DNA of 10,612 bases from assembly GCA_026770575.1 (NCBI GenBank), contig MU657208.1, forward strand, positions 51,241 through 61,852, given 5' to 3'. The position numbers and the translations under genes were made by a program. How positions within the stretch are numbered: the stretch's first letter is position 1; each line of letters begins with the position of its first letter. Of the stretch, positions 1 through 7,896 are shown piece by piece. The notes below the pieces were generated by a model. The model saw nothing but the letters and a program-made list of their open reading frames with translations, was not told where the DNA came from and made no database searches. The stretch comes from Pelagophyceae sp. CCMP2097. Its lineage: Eukaryota > Sar > Pelagophyceae.

Positions 1-84
1 CTTCCCTCTTCACGTATCGTGCGCCTTAACAATCTCGAGCTACCATGAGAGAAGGACACTCGGAACGGGAGTGGAGTTAAGGTA

Positions 85-124
85 GAGAGAGATATGGGTC
101 GGGCGTATCTTCCATATCTCTCTC
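85..124. repeat. Perfect 13-bp hairpin
   Basis: Positions 85-97 (GAGAGAGATATGG) are the exact reverse complement of 112-124, with a 14-nt loop. Short matching flanks (TCGAGCT near 35, AGCTCGA near 127) hint at a larger, degraded inverted repeat. The function is unknown. It is probably the remnant of a small foldback element, like others in the first 2.9 kb. Confidence 0.6.
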
Positions 125-594
125 TCAGCTCGAACCTTCGGCCGGACCTCGCCCCGGTTGGCCTCTCCGCGTCGTCGCAGTGTGTACGGAATGCACCATT
201 GGCGTCCGGGCGCGCGCCGCTGTCGCAAGTCTCCCCCGTCTTGGCGCGGCGGCGGTTTCGCTAAAAAAAAAAAAAAAGCCTATCACGAGACCCCATCGTC
301 GCCCCGCGCGGCCCGTCGGTCGAGATAATAGAGAGGCAGTGTTTTGGTAATCTCCCGAATCTCGACCGATAAAAGGGAATAGAGAGCTTCAGCTCAGAGT
401 GATACCCTATCGGATTCATATCCTATCGCATCCATCGGACAAGATCAAACTCATATCCTATCGAACTGATCTGCATATTTTGGAGACGACGGCGTTGTCT
501 TATGGAGGGGTTAAGGATATCGGTCAGTTCTCGTCGCAGTCCAAATTAGATCAGCCGTTTTGGGGGATTTTTTGGGCGAACATCCTGCCAAAAA
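125..594. other. Gene-free stretch with short repeats
   Basis: No convincing coding region is visible. The stretch holds an A-run near 263-277 and an 11-bp inverted repeat (TCGGTCGAGAT at 316-326 against 359-369). A direct repeat of TCATATCCTATCG lies near 416-428 and 450-462. The CCTATCG word recurs in the terminal repeat of the element at 595-900 and, inverted, near 905-915, so this stretch may be part of a larger decayed element. The short open frame at 399-731 has no coding character that I can recognise. Confidence 0.4.
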
Positions 595-900
595 CCTATC
601 GACCGGAAAGTGTAGGAGGCCTAGCTAGAGGGAGGTTCTTCGACGATGACATGGGGGCGGCCCCCAGGTGTCATATTTTCATGTCAACAGCCGCTCCTCG
701 ATGCGCAGTCTCGACTGCTACCTTGGATTAAGTGGTTTTTCACCCCCATGTGATCGTCGTAAAAAAAAAAAAGAGCTAGCTAGGTCTCCTACACTTCGTG
801 ATGACCCGCTAGGGGCAAAAGGGGATTCACCGGATCATTATCCTTGGAGGTGATTGTGGAGCCCGGTATGTATACCGCAACGCACTTTCCGGTCGATAGG
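595..900. mobile_element. Nested foldback / MITE-like element
   Basis: A perfect 18-bp terminal inverted repeat (CCTATCGACCGGAAAGTG at 595-612, its reverse complement at 883-900) bounds about 306 bp. Inside are two further inverted pairs: 608-628 with 776-796 (21 nt, one mismatch, containing CTAGCTAG) and 641-657 with 743-759 (17 nt, one mismatch). The inner pairs share a centre different from that of the outer repeat, which suggests an element nested in another or a composite foldback. No transposase ORF is present. I could not define a target-site duplication. It is probably a non-autonomous DNA transposon; the superfamily is undetermined. Confidence 0.55.
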
Positions 901-1028
901 GTTGATAGGATATCGCTAAAATACATTGTCCTTTTAGTCGATAACTCGGACTTGATTAAAAACAATAAAAATCCAATAAAATCTCACGAGAAAAACAGAA
1001 CAGACCTAAAAAAATGGTAACGTCATTA
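901..1028. other. AT-rich spacer between two elements
   Basis: This short AT-rich stretch (A-runs near 957-1015) contrasts with the GC-rich genes. No ORF, RNA gene or promoter can be supported. It ends in the TA dinucleotide (1027-1028) that flanks the next element. Confidence 0.4.
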
Positions 1029-1259
1029 GGGAGGTTCAGCAAAAAAAAAGTGACAAAGAAAGTACCGCATGGATGTATTTCCGGCCTATAGCTTTGTCAC
1101 TTTTATTTCGGAAAGGTCCAAAAAATTGCCAAAGCTTTGACACTTTCCGAAATAAAAGTGACAAAGCTATAGGCCGGAAATACATCCATGCGGTACTAGT
1201 TACCGTTTACGGATCTATTACCACTTTCTTTGGCAATTTTTTTTTTTGCTGAACCTCCC
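1029..1259. mobile_element. 231-bp palindromic MITE flanked by TA
   Basis: The ends GGGAGGTTCAGC (1029-1040) and its reverse complement (1248-1259) are perfect, each followed inward by an A- or T-run. TA flanks both sides (1027-1028 and 1260-1261), as expected for a TA target duplication. An inner perfect 55-bp inverted repeat pairs 1061-1115 with 1143-1197 around a 27-nt loop. The right arm carries roughly 27 extra bases (about 1198-1224) absent from the left. There is no coding capacity. TA duplication plus short terminal repeats fits a Tc1/mariner-type or similar non-autonomous element; the assignment is an inference. Confidence 0.7.
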
Positions 1260-1498
1260 TATTGGAGGCTGATTTGATTTGGACTGCGCGCGCCTGGTCG
1301 GCCGGCGCGCTCTACTGTGCCGGCGCATGCGCGCGCGGCGGCTGCGGCGCGTGCGGGAACACAAGCGGGGAGAGGAGCGCCACGCGAATCCAAGTCTGGC
1401 CGACCGGCGCGGGAAACCTATGCTTCTTGAACGCAGAGTTCCTCCGAGCACATGCGCGCCACTCGCACATCATCTTTGCCGCTGGAGCAACAACCACA

Positions 1499-1738
1499 AC
1501 GGGTTCACAATCACTGGGACCATTCAGGCATGCCACTCGGGCGTCGTCCCACTCGGGGTCACTGGAGCCATTCAGGCTTGCCACTCGGGCGGCCACAACG
1601 GGGTTTGAACCATTCAGGCTTGCCACTCGGGCGCCATTCAGGCTTGCCACTCGGACGCCCACAACGGGGTTTGCCACTCGGGCGCCCACAAAGGGGTTTG
1701 AGCCATTCAGGCTTGCCACTCGGGCACCCGCTACGGAG
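1499..1738. repeat. 42-bp degenerate minisatellite
   Basis: Units of about 42 bp contain CCATTCAGGCTTGCCACTCG followed by GGCG, a CCACAACG-like part and GGGTTTGA. GCCACTCGG(G/A)C recurs six times and CATTCAGGC five times, with some units truncated (for example around 1611-1650). Because the unit is a multiple of three and lacks stops, several frames stay open on both strands. This produces repetitive peptide shadows (PFRLATRA, HSGLPLGR, ARVASLNG). I see no evidence that any of these is a real protein. Confidence 0.75.
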
Positions 1739-1895
1739 TCAGCGGCTGCGATGTAGCTGCGGTGAAGGACGGATCGGCACAGCCGGTCCAACCCTCGCGC
1801 CACCCTCGCAGTCGCGCGCAGCAGCATGCTGCATAGGCGCGGGTCTCGCTCTTCTGTAGGAAAGGTTCCGCACGAATAGAACTGCACGGACGGAC

Positions 1896-2475
1896 AGACA
1901 GCTTGGGAATTCAACCGGTCTCACTGGGCCCATAAACTGTACGAATACAGGCGGATTGCGCCTGTATTCGTGCAGGAGCTCATTTTGCACCCTAGCCAAG
2001 GCGCTCGGACAGGGGGTACGGTGGCGCGCCGCCCCCCCCTCGACTGGCAGCCCGGGGCCCTACATGGCCGGGGAGCACGACGGGAAGGCGCCGAAGTAGC
2101 GGCTCGAAGAGCCGGGTAGATCCAGCGCTCGGGCGTTTTGCCCCGAGCCGCTCCACCGTCTCCGCCCGGCAGTTCCAGGCGCCGCAGAGCTTCGTACGCA
2201 CCCCCCGGGGCCAGGGGACGTCGCCGGAAGAGGCAGCGCGCCAGTCGACGACCGTGGCCAAAGTTGAGCCCCGGAACCACCGCATCGACCGATTTTTTCG
2301 GCGCTTTTCGAGCGCCCACGCGCGGCGCAAGGAGCCGCGTTGCGAGATTTTGCTACCACGCGATCCCTCGTGCCCCCCCGCGGTGGAGAAGCCCTCAAAC
2401 GCCGCCAAAAACGGCCGACCGCCCGAGCTCGGGCGCCAAACGTCCCCTGAGACGGGTTGAATTCCCAAGCAGACA
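1896..2475. mobile_element. TIR element with 5-bp direct duplication
   Basis: The sequences at 1901-1923 (starting GCTTGGGAATTCAACC) and 2448-2470 are inverted copies, 22 of 23 bases matching. AGACA lies immediately outside each end (1896-1900 and 2471-2475), which fits a 5-bp target-site duplication, although the flanks are low-complexity (GACAGACA). The 570-bp interior is very GC-rich and holds overlapping open frames on both strands. None shows a transposase motif or other recognisable domain, so I call no gene. It is most likely a non-autonomous DNA transposon or a deletion derivative. Confidence 0.55.
1939..1973. repeat. Perfect 13-bp stem-loop
   Basis: ACGAATACAGGCG (1941-1953) pairs with 1959-1971 around the 5-nt loop GATTG. 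A G-T wobble and one more pair extend it outward to 1939/1973. It sits just inside the left end of the 1896-2475 element and has no counterpart at the right end. It may be an insertion scar or a structural part of that element. Confidence 0.6.
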
Positions 2476-2633
2476 GACAAAATTGCGCATGGGTGATCTT
2501 CAATAACGACACCCGGAAAAGGGGCCTGGATTTTTTCAAATCCAAAGACCCCCTCCGGTGGTCAAGCACCAACGACAGGCTACCATCCTACCGATAGACA
2601 ATTGCCGACATTTCAGAACCGAAAAGTATCGTC

Positions 2634-2837
2634 GATACTTCGTCGATATTTGCCGAGTCGGGGAACGAGAGGCACTTTGAAGCTATGAATTCCTTCAAAG
2701 TGCATCTAGGAACCCGAGAAAGCCCGTAATTTTGGTAAAATTAAAAAAAAAAGCTGTTAAGTTTCGTTGAGGTTCCGGTTGAGGTAAAATACCCGCATAC
2801 CGACGAAATACTATCGATACTTCGTCGATATTTGCCG
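2634..2837 (+). repeat. 22-bp direct repeat, two copies
   Basis: Positions 2634-2655 and 2816-2837 are identical (beginning GATACTTCGTCGATATT and ending GCCG), 182 bp apart. Both are preceded by a related TATCGTC or CTATC context that can pair back on GATAC. They may mark the ends of a decayed repeat or reflect a segmental duplication. The function is unknown. Confidence 0.6.
2672..2703. repeat. 10-bp hairpin
   Basis: GCACTTTGAA (2672-2681) pairs perfectly with TTCAAAGTGC (2694-2703) around a 12-nt loop. It lies between the two copies of the 22-bp direct repeat. No promoter or terminator function can be assigned. Confidence 0.5.
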
Positions 2838-2914
2838 GGATACTTGTCAATCCTAGTTGCCATTCCCGTCCACCCCTGTCGTTGGTGTTTGCCGGGGCGG
2901 GGGTCTGAACAATC

Positions 2915-3217
2915 ATGATTGTATGCACATCAAGCCGGACGTGTTCTTTTTGCACCATCGGCGTCAAGGACGTGCGCCGAGAAGCAATCGACTCGGGCCT
3001 AGGGCCGGCCTACAACGCGTCGGAGCCGGACTACAACGTTTGCGTATGCGAGCCCGCCGATTGGCCAGCGTTCGGCCGCGGCCACTGCCCCAAACTGCCG
3101 TCCAACGACGCCGGCTACGCGGCCGAGGCGGCCGAGGCGCTCTGCCGCAACATTGTGGCCACGGCGGGTTTGGCCCCGAGCCTCTGCGACGTCTGCAGGG
3201 GACCCGCGGTGTACTAA
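2915..3217 (+). CDS. Possible small cysteine-rich protein, unrecognised
   Basis: This is an uninterrupted 100-codon frame from an ATG at 2915 to a TAA at 3215-3217. The product has nine cysteines (residues 4, 10, 13, 43, 45, 58, 77, 91, 94), including CxxC at both ends and CVC in the middle. The codons after residue 17 are strongly GC-ending, like the accepted genes in the window. I do not recognise a family. There is no clear signal peptide or membrane segment. It could equally be one exon of a larger gene, because the first 17 codons have different composition and a splice acceptor could lie near 2965. It lies about 280 bp upstream of SEC62 on the same strand. Confidence 0.33.
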   Translation: MIVCTSSRTCSFCTIGVKDVRREAIDSGLGPAYNASEPDYNVCVCEPADWPAFGRGHCPKLPSNDAGYAAEAAEALCRNIVATAGLAPSLCDVCRGPAVY

Positions 3218-3497
3218 GGCACCGTTTTAAAGCACGGGATTCAGTCTTCGAGCCGCGAGCCAGAGGTGACTCGGACCGCCACGCTCCGGGTGTGGACTTA
3301 GAGCCGCTCGGGGAGCCCCCGCCACGGCCCGACAGTCGCGCCCGCGGGCCAGACAGCCGCGCCGCGCCTGCGGCGCGCCTTTTTGCGGCGCACATTTGGC
3401 GTCGACCCCTCGCCAAATGTGCCTTCAACTTTAGGCCTTGCTTCGCCGAGAACTGAATTTCCCCTCATCGCGCGGCGGCCCCCATCGCGTGGGCGCG
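3218..3497. other. Intergenic region upstream of SEC62
   Basis: This 280-bp GC-rich stretch separates the cysteine-rich ORF from the SEC62 start. It must contain the SEC62 promoter and 5' UTR, but I see no TATA box or other clear core element. It contains GC-rich palindromic sequence around 3358-3380 and the hairpin at 3390-3422. Overlapping open frames on both strands look like GC-rich noise. Confidence 0.4.
3390..3422. repeat. 12-bp perfect hairpin upstream of SEC62
   Basis: GCACATTTGGCG (3390-3401) pairs exactly with 3411-3422 around a 9-nt loop. It lies 75 bp upstream of the predicted SEC62 start, so it is in the probable promoter or 5' UTR. It may be a small foldback relic; any regulatory role is speculation. 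Confidence 0.5.
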
Positions 3498-4729
3498 ATG
3501 GCGGCGCAGATGTACGAGACGGAGTCGGGCCTGAAGACGATTGCGGAGTTTTGCCGTGGCTCGACTGGCGTCCAGGTCAAGGCCGCCGTCGAGCGTTTAA
3601 AGAACCACGCGGACACGGACCGGCGCGTCGAGTACTTCCGCGGCGAGAAGCTCGTCATGGCCCTCCTCGGCGAGTGCGCCGCGTCGAAGGACGGCAAGAA
3701 GCCTAAGAAGAAGAAGCAGCCGTTCACCGCAAAGGACGTCGACGACGCGACGGCCGCGTGCCAGGCCTTGCTGCGCGAAAACTACGTGCACCGGGCCACG
3801 CGCACGGGCAAGGGTCGCCTCGAGTTCGTGCCGCAGCTCGGCCAGAAGTGGGACCCCACCGGGTTTTACGTCTGGGACTTTGAAGGTAGCAAGCGCCTGA
3901 CGAACTTCATGTCCGGCCTGCTCATCTTCAGCATGATCGCCTGCACGTGCGTGGCGTGTGGCGTGGGCGTCTTGTGGCTCCGAAATGGCCACCCGAACGA
4001 CTAGGTGCTTTCCCATCTGGCCCGTCATCGTCAAGGTGTACGTCTGGTACTGCGCCGTCACGTTCCTCATCGTCATGACCGTCTTCGTGCGTTTCGCGGT
4101 TTGCCGTTGTCGAGCCCCCCGCCGCGTCGAAAGACCCCGCGTAGGTCATCGTGCGCTTCATCGTGTTCATCTCCTTTTGGCTCGTGGGCTACGACTTTTG
4201 GCTCATACCAAACTTCTTTGATGAAAGCCTCACTGTCATCGACTCGTTTAAACCTCTGTATTCCTTCGCCGGGTCGCCCAGGGGCCAGCGCTACTACCGC
4301 GCGGCGCTGTGCATGGGCTCGTGGGCGTTCTTCGTGTGGTGCTACAACCAGCCGACGGATTTTGACGTCTTCCTCACCGTGCAAAAGGAGTTTGTCGCAG
4401 ACCTCTACGAGGGCAAGCTCCTCACCGACTTTTCGCAGCAGGGCAAGGACGACATCGACAAGATCAAGCGGCCCTCGTTTGAGACGCTGGCCATGGAGGA
4501 GGAAGAGGAGAAGAAGGAGCGCCTCGCGCGCGAAGAAGTCGACCGCCTGCACAAGCTCTCTCAGGACACGCCCATCGGCGACCTCGAGGTGCGACGACGC
4601 GTGGGCCTTTTATGTGTCGGTTCGCGCCACAAACGCCAAATGCACTAGGATGAAGAGTCGGACGAGGCCGCTGCGGAGATGATGGAGCGCATGCTCGCCG
4701 GCGAGGACGACGAAGAGCCCGAAGACTGA
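3498..4729 (+). CDS. SEC62: SEC62, ER translocation complex subunit
   Basis: Four exons (3498-3946, 4005-4098, 4145-4588, 4649-4729) join to a 355-aa protein. The introns are 58, 46 and 60 nt, all GT...TAG, and the frames rejoin exactly. Sec62 works with Sec61 and Sec63 in post-translational protein import into the ER. The cytosolic N-terminal domain contains LKTIAEF and RRVEYFRGEKLVMALL, typical of the family, followed by a lysine stretch near residues 66-74. The membrane part starts near residue 136. It includes the conserved FPIWPVIVKVYVWY (about 152-165) and, after the second intron, RFIVFISFWLVGYDFW and LIPNFFDE, which are family hallmarks. The C-terminal region is charged (EEEEEKKERLAREE) and the last exon is strongly acidic. 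I chose the ATG at 3498 (context GCGATGGCG) because the N-terminal homology follows at once; ATG 3510 is an alternative. Length fits the family. The gene converges on MAK16, with 168 bp between stop codons. Confidence 0.94.
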
Positions 4730-4897
4730 GCCGCCGGCGGCGCGACGGGCGCGGGGCCGATGACGCGGGCCGCATGGCCACGCACTACGCGCAGGCATGC
4801 TCTTTACTAACCCATCTACCGTGACCCAACGACCCTGCCTTTGTACCATGCGAGGGCCGATGGCGGGTCCTCCCGGTTAGGAGAAGGTAGGTTACAA

Positions 4898-6028
4898 TCA
4901 CGCCGTTTGCGTTTCCATGTCCTCCTCTTCGTCGTCGTACTCAATCTCGACGCGCTTCGCCGGTTTTCGTCGCTTCGCCGGCAGCAACGCCGCGGGTGGC
5001 TCTTTGCGCTTGGGCGCCTCGAAGTCCGGATCGTCGTCGCCGGCGTAGTCCTCCAGGTCGCCCTCTTCGCCGTCGGATTCAAAGTCGCCTTCGACGTACT
5101 CCATCCTCTGCTCGTCGTCGTCGACGTCGGACATTTCGTCCTCTTCCTCCTCGTCCGCCGACCCCTGCGCGTCGTCCAGCGCGCCGTTGTACTGCATGGC
5201 GGGGAAGTTGTAGATATCTCCGTACGTGCCTTGCTTCAGCCGCTCCAAAAGCTCGTTCTGGATCGACGTGTTCAGCTTGGCTGCCGTCAAAGCCTTCTTC
5301 TCGCGGCGGTTCTCGCGCACGTCCACCTTCTTGTGCACCGCCGTGATGACGGGCTTGTCGTGCCGCAGAGCAAGCTTTCTCATACGGATGATGTACTGGT
5401 GGATCCTTGTCAGACGCTGCTTGTTCCGGTGCTGCAAGAACCTACAGCGGGTGGGCGGCTCGCACACGTGGACGGCAGGCCGCGTCGGCGGCGCGCCCCC
5501 CCGAGCGGCCACAACGCACTTTGGGAAATGCTCGAGCTCCGTTGACACCAGAGCGAGCGCGGCGCCGTAGTTTGCCGGCAGCGGTATCTTCTGCCAGAGC
5601 TTTTTGGGCATGTGCGCCTGCGGGCGCGAGAATGAGACACGTGCCACTGACGCTGTAGCCTTGTGCCATCGGTGCGCCTCGGCGGCCCAAGGTATCACCC
5701 GGAGCCATTCTCCTCGGGAGCACTCGCGGGCCTCGAGCAGGTAAACGCACGCGCTCGATCGTCTTGATCATCAAATAGCACCGCCCCTCCTCCTCGCGGA
5801 TCGTCGCGTAGCGCGAGTTGGCCAGCGGGCACGCCGACTTGTTGCAGAGGCCCGTGACGTTGTACTCGTTGCGGCAGAAGTTGTGCGTTTGCACCTGGCG
5901 CTCCGGTGAGGCGCGGCGTTGCGCTTCTTCCAAGCTCAGAGCTTCCAGGCTCCGCGACCACGCACTTTGCTCTTAAAGCTGCAGAACGAGCCGTTGATCG
6001 ACTGCCATATCACCTCGTCGTTGATCAT
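4898..6028 (-). CDS. MAK16: MAK16, 60S ribosome biogenesis factor
   Basis: The exons on the minus strand are 6028-5966, 5894-5751, 5617-5520 and 5441-4898, encoding 282 aa. The introns are 71, 133 and 78 nt, and all three donors read GTGCGT. Mak16 is a nucleolar protein needed for pre-60S assembly and 27S/25S rRNA processing. The start [19 protein letters not shown] matches the family's first residues. The conserved cysteines C16, C28, C38 and C43 lie in [19 protein letters not shown] and [13 protein letters not shown]. Then follow [39 protein letters not shown] and [19 protein letters not shown], all family signatures. The C-terminal third is acidic ([15 protein letters not shown]), followed by basic clusters (KRRKPAKR) that could act as nuclear/nucleolar signals. 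Length is close to the usual 300 aa. It lies head-to-tail downstream of the coiled-coil gene, 254 bp away. Confidence 0.95.
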
Positions 6029-6282
6029 CCTCTACGCGGGGCGTCGACCGACGAGATTTTCCTGTTCGTTTAGTCGGGCGATGTGTTGTCGCCGAAAATG
6101 TAGGGGCCTTCTGCCGGAAGCCTGCGCTCGTTCGCTCGGCTGCGAGTCGGGGCACGGTCCATGGATCTTCAAAGGGATCTCACAAAGTCGTTGTCTGTAA
6201 GTGGGCGCAAGGTCCTTTGAGGGTGTGATTTACGGCCGCCCGCAGCTGCTGCGAGCGTGCGTTCGGCGCGGACCTCGGCGGT

Positions 6283-7652
6283 CTATACGACGAACGTGTC
6301 GGAGTTGAGCCGTATGACGCGATGGTGCGTCGCCGCGGCGGCGTCCGATGGCGCGCCGCGCGGCGGCGGCGGCGGCGGCGCGTCGGCGGGCGGGCGCTCT
6401 AGTTGCGCCTCGGCGGGCGGGCGCTCCGGCGCGGGCACGGCCGCGGACCGCGGCGGCGCGGGTGCCGACCGCGCGTCGGCGCCGTCGTCCGTTGAGGCTT
6501 GCCCACGCTCGTCTGTCTCATCGTCGTCAAACGCGCTGCACTCCATCACGTCCGACGTCGACGGCATGAGGTGCAGCGGCGTGATGTCGCCCGTCTGCGG
6601 TGCTAAACTGCCGGGCACGGGCAGCTGGATGCGCAGCGGTGCTCTTTCCGGCGGCCGCGCCTCGCGCGGGGGGCCGGCGTCGGAGAAGCCGCGCAGCGGC
6701 TGCGGCGGCGCGGCGGCGGTGTCCAACACCTTGTTGGGCACATGCTCGAGCGCGGCGCGGAGCGCGTCGACGATGTGCTTGCGCTCCTCGAGTTGCGTCT
6801 CCAAGTGCGCCAAACGCCGGTGGCGGTCCGTCCCCACCAGCGCCGCGACCTTTGACTCGGCCTTGTCGCAGCGGAACTGCAGCGCTTGGAAGTCAGCGTG
6901 GGTGTGCTGAGGGGCGTCGTCGTCGAGGTCCACAGTGCTCAAACGCTGCTTCCGCTGAACTTCCGCTTCCAGCTCCACCACGCGCCGGCCGTACAAAGCG
7001 CACTTCTCGCGGAGGCGCTCGCGCTCGCCGAGGAAACCCAAAGCCTCGGCACGGCCCTCCGCCCGCGCCCGAGCGCACGCCGCGCCTAAAGGGGCGGAGC
7101 GGTGCGGTGAAGACTCCAACGAGATGCCACACGCAGTCCAAAAGCAGACTGACCGAGCTGCGACGAGCCGACCCAGCCCTCCGAGTCGTCTTCGTGGATG
7201 GTGATCGAATCTGGTCGTCCCAGAGCATGGAGCGCGCGGTCCACGTCGCAGTCCACCGCCGAAAGAGTGGCCTGCGCGTCGCTTGCCGAGTCCAGGAGCG
7301 TGGCGAGGCCGCGCACGACGGCACGCAGCTCGGCGGCCTTGTTCGCACCGGCCAAAGCCTGCTTGGCGGCGTCGCGGCACCGGTCCAAACGGCGAGAGAC
7401 CACGTGCGAAAGTTTGTCGCGAAGCGTCCGCTGCCGCAGCAGCTCGTCCCAGAGCTCGCGGCCGCCCATCGCGGCGAGGTCGACGCGCACATGGGCGTCG
7501 TCGTCGTCATCGCCGCCGTCGCGGCCGCCGCGCAGCGAGTGGTGCGGCGCGTCGTCGTCGACCAGCCCTGCGAGAAAAAAATCCTCTTGCGCCTCGCCCG
7601 CCAGCATCTCGCCGAGCATCTCGTCCACCACGGAACGCATCTCGGAACGCAT
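6283..7652 (-). CDS. Coiled-coil protein with Pro/Ala-rich tail, unrecognised
   Basis: Two exons (7652-7154 and 7085-6283) join across a 68-nt intron (GTCAGT...TTTAG) with matching phase 1, giving 433 aa. The N-terminal part has an acidic patch (DGGDDDDD) and a helical stretch containing ELWDELLRQRTLRDKLSHVV. After the splice, residues about 179-215 (ERERLREKC, RRVVELEAEVQRKQR) and 231-282 (AHLETQLEERKHIVDALRAALE) have heptad-like leucines and charged positions and are probably coiled coils. Residues from about 285 to the end are rich in proline, alanine and arginine (APPPPPPR) and look disordered. I do not recognise a family; a scaffold or cytoskeletal role is only a guess. The ATG at 7652 is the first in frame; 7640 is possible. 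An upstream exon cannot be excluded. The gene runs in the same direction as MAK16 and is divergent from the PH-domain gene. Confidence 0.62.
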
Positions 7653-7657
7653 AGCCG

Positions 7658-7695
7658 TCGGAAATATCCGAATCAAAACCTTCGGAAATATCCGA
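7658..7695. promoter_or_regulatory. Paired near-palindromic motif before the start codon
   Basis: TCGGAAATATCCGA occurs at 7658-7671 and again at 7682-7695, exactly 24 bp apart. Each copy is itself almost a palindrome. They lie 6 and 30 bp upstream of the predicted ATG of the minus-strand coiled-coil gene. Position and symmetry would suit a factor-binding site or start-site element, but this is inference. Confidence 0.3.
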
Positions 7696-7737
7696 GCCGC
7701 GGCGGGCGCTTGATCGCGGCGGCGTGCCGACCGCGGG

Positions 7738-7769
7738 TGCGACGAGCGCTTGGTGCGACGAGCGCTTGG
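7738..7769. repeat. 16-bp tandem duplication
   Basis: TGCGACGAGCGCTTGG occurs twice back to back (7738-7753 and 7754-7769). It lies in the divergent intergenic region and is probably replication slippage. No function is evident. Confidence 0.6.
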
Positions 7770-7896
7770 CGTGACGTGCCTGGCGTAGGGTCGCCGGGCT
7801 ACGCGCGCAGAGGCTCGGAGGCCATAGATTCCAGCAACATCGTTGGCTCCCAGCGGTGGGAATTCATTTCAGGGTGAAATGAAGCTTCACTGACTA

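Larger units (their letters stand above)
2476..2914. other. AT-richer gene-free stretch with repeats
   Basis: Composition drops in GC compared with both sides. The stretch contains a direct 22-bp repeat, a 10-bp hairpin and an A-run near 2743-2752. The open frame at 2695-2967 on the minus strand shows no recognisable domain and crosses the hairpin and a repeat copy, so I do not call it. No RNA gene or promoter can be defined. Confidence 0.4.

Noticed and set aside
1262..1914. Long overlapping open frames on both strands
   Set aside because: They arise from a stop-free 42-bp minisatellite; the peptides are only repeat translations and lack any domain.
1959..2000. Hairpin as a transcription terminator
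   Set aside because: No T-tract follows the stem and no gene ends nearby.
1921..2572. Several GC-rich open frames of 120-170 codons on both strands
   Set aside because: They overlap each other in all frames, cross the ends of a TIR element, and show no recognisable motif.
4005..4682. Plus-strand 225-codon frame rich in Arg/Ser
   Set aside because: It is an out-of-frame shadow of SEC62 exons 2-4, whose real frame carries the family motifs.
4841..5545. Plus-strand 234-codon frame
   Set aside because: It is antisense to the MAK16 last exons, which have clear family signatures on the minus strand.
6257..7877. Plus-strand frames of 217 and 425 codons
   Set aside because: They are antisense to the coiled-coil gene; the minus strand gives a spliced protein with heptads while the plus strand is Ala/Arg-rich low complexity.
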